DNA of 6,548 nt from Bacteroidota bacterium (GTDB lineage: Bacteria > Bacteroidota > Bacteroidia > B-17B0 > B-17BO), in the NCBI GenBank assembly GCA_947462425.1, contig CANHPI010000160.1, positions 1 through 6,548 on the forward strand, read 5' to 3'. Position numbers and translations under genes: made by a program. Every line of letters begins with the position of its first letter. Positions within the stretch are counted from its first letter, which is position 1. A model generated the notes under the pieces. It saw only the letters and a list, made by a program, of their open reading frames with translations, did not search any database and was not told where the DNA came from. Below, piece after piece: positions 1 to 5,251 of the stretch.

Positions 1-45
1 ATTTTCATGTGAAAACATTATTGTTTTTTTATAGCCACATGGTTT

Positions 46-89
46 ATTCATCATCCTTATTATCAGATGTTTTTGTTTATATGATGAAT
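46..89. repeat. 9-base inverted repeat, ATTCATCAT / ATGATGAAT
   Basis: The arm ATTCATCAT (46-54) is the exact reverse complement of ATGATGAAT (81-89), with 26 bases between them. Two possible G-T wobble pairs extend the stem outward. It lies about 140-180 bases upstream of the candidate promoter of the threonine dehydrogenase gene. It could be a regulator binding site or a weak stem, but a 9-base match in DNA this AT-rich may also be chance. Confidence 0.25.
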
Positions 90-220
90 GGTTCATAATA
101 GATATAATTGCAGGTTATACTATTTTATTTTAAAAAGTAATAAAGATTCTTAAATCGAATAAAAATTAATTAATATTTATAATTCAAATAAACTCATTTT
201 TATTTAAGCACATTTTTAAT

Positions 221-228
221 TACGTTTG
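221..228 (+). promoter_or_regulatory. Candidate -7 promoter element (TACGTTTG) of the threonine dehydrogenase gene
   Basis: TACGTTTG matches the Bacteroidota -7 consensus TAnnTTTG exactly and lies 41 bases before the ATG at 270. Transcription would be expected to start a few bases downstream, near 234, giving a leader of about 35 bases. The matching -33 element (TTTG or TTG, about 19-21 bases upstream) is not clear: the sequence around 194-204 is mostly T without a G. The call rests on the -7 match and its position. Confidence 0.5.
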
Positions 229-269
229 TAAAGGTAGTGAAAAAGTAAAAAACACAACTGATTTTTATC

Positions 270-1211
270 ATGTATAATAAAGAAGATAAGATTTTAATTA
301 TAGGAGCTGGTGGTCAAATTGGTATTGAATTAGTGCAAGAATTAAGTTTATTATATGGCTCAAGCAATGTCATTGCAGCGGACTTAAAACCAATTGCAGC
401 TCTGGAAGTTAATCCATTTGAAAAATTAGATGTATTGGATAAAGATGCACTGTTAAGTGTAATTAAAAAGCATAGTATTGCACATGTCTATCTTTTAGCA
501 GCATTACTATCGGCAACTGGAGAACAAAACCCTATGTTTGCTTGGAAATTAAACATGGAAGGTTTGTTTAATGTATTGGATTTAGCAAAAGAAAAACATA
601 TTTCAAGAGTTTATTGGCCTAGTTCTATTGCAGTTTTTGGCCCCACAACTCCAAGAATTAATACGCCACAATATACAGTTATGGAACCAACAACTGTATA
701 CGGAATTAGTAAACAAGCCGGAGAAAGATGGTGTGAGTGGTATTTTAATAAATATGGCGTTGATGTAAGAAGCTTAAGATATCCAGGTTTAATTGGTTGG
801 AAATCGGCACCGGGTGGCGGAACTACGGATTATGCAGTACATATCTTTCATCAGGCGTTGAAAAATAAAACTTATGAATGTTTTTTAAGTGCTGACACTG
901 CTTTGCCAATGATGCATATGGAAGATGCTATTAGAGCAACGATTGAAATAATGCATGCACCTGCTGAAAATATAAAAATTAGAGGTAGTTATAATTTGGC
1001 TGGCATCAGTTTTACTCCGGAGCAAATTGCTGCTGAAATTAAAAAGCATATTCCCGATTTCACAATTACTTATAAAACTGATTTCAGGCAAGATATTGCA
1101 AATAGCTGGCCTCAAAGTATCATAGAAGATGAGGCGAGGAATGATTGGAAATGGTCTGCAAAATATAATCTCTCATCTCTAGTAGATAATATGTTGAGTA
1201 ATTTGGCATAA
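270..1211 (+). CDS. L-threonine 3-dehydrogenase, SDR/epimerase type (NAD-dependent)
   Basis: This cytoplasmic enzyme oxidises L-threonine to 2-amino-3-ketobutyrate with NAD+, the first step of threonine breakdown toward glycine and acetyl-CoA. The 313-residue protein is an extended short-chain dehydrogenase, not the zinc-dependent E. coli type. The nucleotide-binding loop GAGGQIG is at residues 12-18 and an acidic residue, D38, follows beta-2, as expected for NAD. The active site shows serines S118/S119 in WPSSIAVFGP and the catalytic pair Y144/K148 in YGISK. The segments AALLSAT, RYPGLIGW and PGGGTTDYAV are those I recall from the Flavobacterium/Cytophaga enzyme, and the length fits that family. 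The ATG at 270 leaves the glycine loop at the usual distance from the N-terminus. There is no Shine-Dalgarno sequence, only the T-rich TTTTTATC before the ATG. The partner enzyme, 2-amino-3-ketobutyrate CoA ligase, is not in the window. A sugar-nucleotide epimerase is the main alternative, but the similarity to threonine dehydrogenase runs the whole length. Confidence 0.93.
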   Translation: MYNKEDKILIIGAGGQIGIELVQELSLLYGSSNVIAADLKPIAALEVNPFEKLDVLDKDALLSVIKKHSIAHVYLLAALLSATGEQNPMFAWKLNMEGLFNVLDLAKEKHISRVYWPSSIAVFGPTTPRINTPQYTVMEPTTVYGISKQAGERWCEWYFNKYGVDVRSLRYPGLIGWKSAPGGGTTDYAVHIFHQALKNKTYECFLSADTALPMMHMEDAIRATIEIMHAPAENIKIRGSYNLAGISFTPEQIAAEIKKHIPDFTITYKTDFRQDIANSWPQSIIEDEARNDWKWSAKYNLSSLVDNMLSNLA

Positions 1212-1359
1212 AAAGTGTTTCAAAAAAAGTTAGGAACTGACTACTGAATTAAATAACTTAGAAAATAAATCTGAAACAAATTGTAGTGATATGCGTTATT
1301 TAATAGGCAATTTTAAATAATAAACATACTATTACGTACTTAATTAGTTGCTTTTATCA

Positions 1360-2256
1360 ATGAAAAATAATTATATTATTCTGATATTATTGGCTTACCA
1401 AATAAGCCATGCTCAGATTATATCATTTGAAAAGGGAATTAATGGTGATACTATTAATTTAATTGATTTTTTAGGAAAAAAACAGGGTAAGTGGATTATT
1501 AAGGGAAAACACAAGCCGGGAACTTGTTATGCTGCGGAACAAAAAGTTGAAGAAGGTAAATTTACTGATAATCGAAAAATAGGTAAATGGTTAGAGTTTT
1601 ATTGTAATGGTAATATGAAAAACCAATTAACCTTTCAAAACGGTCGTCCTGATGGTTACGCTATTATGTATCATGAAAGTGGAAAAATATTAGAAGAGGG
1701 AACTTGGAAAAACAATCGTTGGGTTGGTCCTTACAAGTTATATTACGAAAATGGTCAAGCGCAACATGAATTTAATTTTAATGCAAGTGGAAAAAGAGAA
1801 GGGCCTGTGAAATATTTTCACCCAAATGGTCAAGTAGCTATTGAAGGAACTTTTATTAACGGAAAAGAAACTGGAATAATAAAAGAATATCATGAGAATG
1901 GTGATTTAAAGGCTGAAAAGGTATATAAAGATGGAACTGTTGATATTTCCTCTATTAAGGAATTTGAGCCAAAAAAACCAATAGTAAAAACTAAAGAAGC
2001 TGCTTTAGATAACGTACCAAAAATTGTTTTAAAACCAGATGAAAAGCCAAACGGAATTACTTCAAAAGGTCCAATGATTTTAAATGGTCAGTATATAACT
2101 TACAATAAGCTGAAGTTAATAACTAAAGACGGCATGTTTAAAGATAATCGTTTAATGGATGGTAAGGCTTATGTTTATGATGAAAATGGGATTTTACAAA
2201 GAATTTTAATGTATAAAAATGGCATATACGTTGGTGATACTCCAATAGAAAATTAA
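1360..2256 (+). CDS. Secreted MORN-repeat (MORN_2 / YwqK-like) protein
   Basis: This 298-residue exported protein is built mainly of MORN-type beta-hairpin repeats. Residues 1-18 form a signal peptide with a hydrophobic core (IILILLAY) and a likely signal peptidase I site, SHA|Q, leaving Gln19 first. About five consecutive repeats of 22-24 residues span roughly 74-192, with the pattern G-x-W/Y/K-x-x-Y-x-x-N/S-G-x-x-x-x-E-G/x-x-x-x-x-G. A more divergent GKW unit lies at 43-72. A Lys/Pro-rich linker (about 195-238) leads to a final repeat near 265-288. C56 and C82 could form a disulfide. The ATG at 1360 is preferred over an in-frame TTG at 1348, because it gives a normal Lys-containing signal-peptide start. 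Databases often label such proteins 'YwqK family antitoxin', but no toxin partner is nearby, so I do not assign that role. MORN repeats are usually linked to envelope or membrane-associated scaffolding; the actual function is unknown. The gene is followed by a strong terminator. Confidence 0.88.
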   Translation: MKNNYIILILLAYQISHAQIISFEKGINGDTINLIDFLGKKQGKWIIKGKHKPGTCYAAEQKVEEGKFTDNRKIGKWLEFYCNGNMKNQLTFQNGRPDGYAIMYHESGKILEEGTWKNNRWVGPYKLYYENGQAQHEFNFNASGKREGPVKYFHPNGQVAIEGTFINGKETGIIKEYHENGDLKAEKVYKDGTVDISSIKEFEPKKPIVKTKEAALDNVPKIVLKPDEKPNGITSKGPMILNGQYITYNKLKLITKDGMFKDNRLMDGKAYVYDENGILQRILMYKNGIYVGDTPIEN

Positions 2257-2272
2257 TAAAAAAATTTAAAAC

Positions 2273-2305
2273 AAAAAAAGACGGTGCATTACCGTCTTTT
2301 TTTTT
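2273..2305 (+). terminator. Rho-independent terminator between the MORN gene and cysS
   Basis: The GC-containing stem GACGGT (2280-2285) pairs with ACCGTC (2291-2296) around the 5-base loop GCATT. The stem is extended by an A7 run (2273-2279) pairing with a T run, and nine T residues (2297-2305) follow. It starts 17 bases after the stop codon of the MORN gene and is the only strong hairpin seen in the window. Because of the A-tract on the left it could also terminate on the - strand, although no - strand gene is visible. It ends only 26 bases before the cysS start codon. Confidence 0.92.
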
Positions 2306-2331
2306 GCTAAATTTATAAGCTGATATTCGAT

Positions 2332-3795
2332 ATGGAAAAATTATTTATTTATAATACGCTTACAAGAACAAAAGAAGAATTTAAGGCCATTAACGCTCCT
2401 TTTTTGGGCATGTATGTTTGTGGACCAACGGTTTACAGCGATGTGCATCTAGGGAATTGCAGAACGTTTATGTCGTTTGATATCATATATCGTTATCTTT
2501 TGCATTTAGGGTATAAAGTTCGTTATGTGAGAAATATTACCGATGCCGGACATTTAGAAAACGATGCCGATGTTGGTGAAGATAAAATTTCTAAAAAAGC
2601 TAAATTAGCTCAATTAGAACCAATGGAGATTGTACAAAAATATACGGTTGGTTTTAGAGACATTATGGCGCTATTTAATACACTTCCTCCAAGTATTGAG
2701 CCTACTGCAACTGGTCATATTATTGAGCAGCAAGAAATAGCAAAGCAGATTATTAAAAATGGTTTAGCCTACGAACATAATGGTACCGTTTATTTTGATG
2801 TAGAGAAATTTTCAAAAACTAATAACTATACAGTACTTACTAATCGCAAGCTAGAAGAGTTATTAGAAAATACGCGTGATTTAGATGGGCAAGAAGATAA
2901 AAAAGGTCGGTTGGATTTTGCACTATGGATAAAAGCAAAGCCAGAGCATTTAATGAAATGGCCTAGCCCTTGGGGTGTTGGATTTCCGGGTTGGCATATC
3001 GAATGCTCGGCAATGAGTACAAAATATTTAGGTGAGCAATTTGATATACATGGTGGTGGCATGGATTTACAAGCAACCCATCACACAAATGAAATTGCAC
3101 AAAACATAGCTTATTGCGGAAAAAGTCCTGCAAATTATTGGTTGCATACAAATATGCTAACCGTTAACGGACAAAAAATGAGTAAATCTTTAGGGAACAG
3201 TTTTTTGCCTATGGAATTATTTACTGGTAATCATCCATTATTAACTAAGGGCTTTAGTCCGATGGCCGTGAGATTTTTTATGATGCAAACTCATTACCGA
3301 AGCACCTTAGACTTTAGTAATGATGCATTAGCTGCCGCAGAGAAAGCATATAATCGTTTAATGGATAGTTATAAAACGCTTCAAACTTTAAAAGCCTCCT
3401 CAACTTCATCTGAAGATATTATTTCATTAGAAAGAGAATGTTATAATGCAATGAATGATGATTTTAATACATCTGTATTAATTGCTAATTTGTTTGACGC
3501 TATAAGAATTATTAACTCTGTAAACGATAAAAAGGCAAGTTTAACTCAAGATGATTTAGATTTATTAAATAAAATATATCAGCATTTTGTGTTTGATGTA
3601 ATGGGTTTAAAAAAAGAAGAAGAAACCGGTAAAGCAAATACTGCATTAGAAGGAGTAATGCAATTAGTTTTAGATTTGAGAGATAAAGCAAAAGCAAATA
3701 AAGATTTTGCAACTTCAGATGAAATAAGAAATAAATTAACGGCAGCTAATATTCAAGTAAAAGATAGTAAAGAGGGAACTACTTGGAGTATCTAA
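2332..3795 (+). CDS. cysS: Cysteinyl-tRNA synthetase
   Basis: This class I aminoacyl-tRNA synthetase charges tRNA-Cys with cysteine in the cytoplasm. The 487-residue protein has the full family layout. It opens with CGPTVY at 30-35, and the HIGH-type motif reads HLGN (39-42). The WHIECSAMS segment is at 221-229, HGGGMDL at 240-246, and KMSKS at 282-286. The zinc ligands known from the E. coli enzyme (C28, C209, H234, E238) correspond to C30, C225, H250 and E254 with identical spacing between the last three. The C-terminal part (about 330-487) carries the helical DALRI-like tRNA-binding region, including MNDDFNT (374-380). It is about 25 residues longer than the E. coli protein, with 14 of these between C30 and C225, which I take as a lineage feature. 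It heads a tightly spaced set with the cyclase, a secreted protein and polA. No Shine-Dalgarno sequence is present. Confidence 0.98.
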   Translation: MEKLFIYNTLTRTKEEFKAINAPFLGMYVCGPTVYSDVHLGNCRTFMSFDIIYRYLLHLGYKVRYVRNITDAGHLENDADVGEDKISKKAKLAQLEPMEIVQKYTVGFRDIMALFNTLPPSIEPTATGHIIEQQEIAKQIIKNGLAYEHNGTVYFDVEKFSKTNNYTVLTNRKLEELLENTRDLDGQEDKKGRLDFALWIKAKPEHLMKWPSPWGVGFPGWHIECSAMSTKYLGEQFDIHGGGMDLQATHHTNEIAQNIAYCGKSPANYWLHTNMLTVNGQKMSKSLGNSFLPMELFTGNHPLLTKGFSPMAVRFFMMQTHYRSTLDFSNDALAAAEKAYNRLMDSYKTLQTLKASSTSSEDIISLERECYNAMNDDFNTSVLIANLFDAIRIINSVNDKKASLTQDDLDLLNKIYQHFVFDVMGLKKEEETGKANTALEGVMQLVLDLRDKAKANKDFATSDEIRNKLTAANIQVKDSKEGTTWSI

Positions 3796-3808
3796 ATTTT
3801 AAAATTAT

Positions 3809-4648
3809 ATGAGCAATAAATTAAAATATTTTATTTTCCTGGTTATTTCTTTAACAATTATTTTTGCGTGCGAATCTGACAAAACAAAAGAAAAAATAGT
3901 TGAACAACCCGTTATTCCTGAACCACCAAAAATCCCTGAAATTAAATTTACGGTTCAAAATCAATATCCACATGATGTAAATTCATTTACTGAAGGTTTT
4001 TTATTTCATGATAATAAATTATTTGAAAGTACAGGTGCTCCAGATAATTTACCACAAGCAAAATCATTATTTGGAATTGTCGATTTAAAAACTGGTAAAA
4101 TTGATGTAAAAGCAGAAATTGATAAATCGATTTATTTTGGCGAAGGAATTGTTTTTTTAAATGGAAAAGTTTTTCAGTTAACTTACAAAAATCAAACTGG
4201 ATTTATTTATGACGGAAAAACCTTTAAAAATAGTGGTCAATTTACATACGCTAACCGCGAAGGTTGGGGATTAACCACTGATGGAAAAAGTTTAATCATG
4301 AGTGATGGTACAAGTTATCTAACCTACTTAGATCCCGTTAGTTTTAATGTAATAAAAACGTTAGATGTTGCTGAAAATGGGTATGTTGTTGAACACTTAA
4401 ATGAATTGGAATTTATTAAGGGTTACATTTATGCTAATATTTGGACAACAAATTATATTGTAAAAATAGATCCAAATACTGGTGATGTAGTTGGTAAAAT
4501 GGATTTAAGTAATTTGTTATATGAAAGCAAAACAAGAAATCCAAATTCATTAGAAACTAATGGTATTGCCTATGATTCTATCTCGGATAAGGTTTTGGTA
4601 ACAGGTAAACTATGGCCCACTATTTACGAAATAAAATTCCCCCTTTAA
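3809..4648 (+). CDS. Glutaminyl-peptide cyclotransferase (glutaminyl cyclase), beta-propeller type, lipoprotein
   Basis: The enzyme converts N-terminal glutamine of peptides or proteins to pyroglutamate, releasing ammonia. The 279-residue protein belongs to the plant/bacterial glutamine cyclotransferase family (Pfam PF05096), a five-bladed beta-propeller. Diagnostic segments appear in the family order: YPHDVNSFTEG (53-63), FGEG (110-113), REGWGLT (150-156), SDGTSYLTYLDP (165-176), LNELE (197-201), YANIWTTNYIVKIDP (208-222), NGIAYD (251-256) and VTGKLWP (264-270). Residues 1-20 are a lipoprotein signal peptide with C21 as the acylated cysteine (lipobox IFAC), followed by a Lys/Glu/Pro-rich tether to about residue 44. 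The enzyme should therefore sit membrane-anchored outside the cytoplasm. The residues after C21 (ESDKTKEK) do not clearly match a Bacteroidota surface-export signal, so a periplasmic position is more likely. It starts 13 bases after cysS, and the next gene encodes a plausible substrate. Family assignment is firm; physiological substrates are inferred. Confidence 0.95.
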   Translation: MSNKLKYFIFLVISLTIIFACESDKTKEKIVEQPVIPEPPKIPEIKFTVQNQYPHDVNSFTEGFLFHDNKLFESTGAPDNLPQAKSLFGIVDLKTGKIDVKAEIDKSIYFGEGIVFLNGKVFQLTYKNQTGFIYDGKTFKNSGQFTYANREGWGLTTDGKSLIMSDGTSYLTYLDPVSFNVIKTLDVAENGYVVEHLNELEFIKGYIYANIWTTNYIVKIDPNTGDVVGKMDLSNLLYESKTRNPNSLETNGIAYDSISDKVLVTGKLWPTIYEIKFPL

Positions 4649-4675
4649 CTTACTAAAATTACATTTACTTTATTA

Positions 4676-5248
4676 ATGAAACACCTACTTTGCGCTTTAC
4701 TCCTATTAAATTCACTATTAATTTTTTCGCAACCAAAAAAAAATCCCGATATATTTGAAGAGGCATACATCGTATTGCTAAAAGGTGATACAGTTCGAGG
4801 AGCTATAAAAATTCCAAAAAATAAGAAAAGTGAACTGTATCAAAAAATTAGCTTTAAGGATAAAGCTAACAAAACAAGATTATACACACCAGATAAAATT
4901 AATGGTTACGGTCATAATAATTATTACTATATCAGTGCTTATCATAATGATAAATCCTGTTTTTTTAAAGTATTAAGTAAGGGTAAAACTTCTTTATTTC
5001 AAATTGTTTTTGATGAAATGAATGAAGGAGTTTTAACTGAATTGGAAGAATTTTGCATGATGGAAGAAAATAATAGTGGACAGTTTAAAGTGATTGTGGC
5101 AAAAGGCATCAAAAAGCAATTAAAAGATATTTTTAAGTCAAATAAAGCACTCAGCCAAAAAATTGCTGAACAAAAAGAAATTCCATTTAATGCAGAAACA
5201 CTAGAATCGTATTTTAATGAATTTAATCAACCTGCCGCAAGTAATTAA
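4676..5248 (+). CDS. Secreted protein of unknown function
   Basis: I do not recognise a named family for this 190-residue protein. Residues 1-18 form a signal peptide with the Leu-rich core LLCALLLLNSLLIF and a likely signal peptidase I site, IFS|Q, so the mature protein would begin with Gln19. The mature part starts with a beta-rich block: KGDTVRGAIKIP (36-47), then ISFKDK (58-63), LYTPDKINGYG (69-79) and FFKVLSKGKTSLFQIVFD (96-113). The C-terminus is helical and charged, with QLKDIFKSNKALSQKI at 148-163. This arrangement (GDTV.G.I, a 'Y.P.dI.GY' segment, then a charged helical tail) resembles small secreted proteins common in Bacteroidota. C95 and C127 are the only cysteines in the mature part. 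A run of nine A residues (4735-4743) lies just after the signal peptide, but the frame stays open. The gene sits 27 bases after the cyclase gene and 3 bases before polA. Confidence 0.85.
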   Translation: MKHLLCALLLLNSLLIFSQPKKNPDIFEEAYIVLLKGDTVRGAIKIPKNKKSELYQKISFKDKANKTRLYTPDKINGYGHNNYYYISAYHNDKSCFFKVLSKGKTSLFQIVFDEMNEGVLTELEEFCMMEENNSGQFKVIVAKGIKKQLKDIFKSNKALSQKIAEQKEIPFNAETLESYFNEFNQPAASN

Positions 5249-5251
5249 TTT

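Larger units (their letters stand above)
1..269. other. AT-rich intergenic region upstream of the threonine dehydrogenase
   Basis: No convincing gene is visible. Short reading frames touch the left edge on both strands (a + frame ending at the TAA at 96-98, and a - frame starting at ATG 54-52), but neither gives recognisable protein sequence. The region holds a 9-base inverted repeat (46-54 and 81-89) and, close to the gene, an exact Bacteroidota -7 element at 221-228. Long A/T runs make most other apparent motifs uninformative. Confidence 0.6.

Noticed and set aside
12..30. Small hairpin AAAACA-TTAT-TGTTTT followed by T residues, as a possible terminator of an upstream gene
   Set aside because: The 6-base stem has a single G-C pair and would be very unstable; such patterns are expected by chance in A/T-rich DNA.
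1..54. Short - strand frame starting at ATG 54-52 and running off the left edge, which could be a divergent gene
   Set aside because: Only 18 codons are visible, with no recognisable signal or family motif and no - strand TAnnTTTG element upstream; cannot be supported from this window alone.
1..98. Short + strand frame open from the left edge to the TAA at 96-98
   Set aside because: About 31 codons rich in Ser, Phe and Tyr with no recognisable motif; too short to separate from chance.
885..1115. A - strand open frame inside the threonine dehydrogenase gene
   Set aside because: It overlaps conserved coding sequence on the other strand and shows no family motif.
1216..1278. TGTTTCA / TGAAACA inverted pair after the threonine dehydrogenase stop codon
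   Set aside because: Only seven bases with a 49-base loop and no T-run directly after the second arm; not a credible terminator.
1348..1359. TTG at 1348 as the start of the MORN-repeat protein, adding four residues
   Set aside because: The ATG at 1360 gives a standard signal peptide beginning Met-Lys; TTG adds nothing to the signal and has no ribosome binding site to favour it.
2308..2315. TAAATTTA as the -7 element of a cysS promoter
   Set aside because: It lacks the final G of TAnnTTTG and the expected -33 position falls inside the terminator stem-loop with no TTG; kept only as a weak possibility in the findings.
2826..3151. Two - strand open frames inside cysS
   Set aside because: They lie opposite the conserved catalytic region of cysS and have no recognisable protein features; shadows of the real gene.
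3512..3712. A Leu-rich - strand frame resembling a membrane peptide, inside the end of cysS
   Set aside because: The Leu richness comes from A/T-rich Lys/Asn/Asp codons read in reverse; the + strand is clearly coding.
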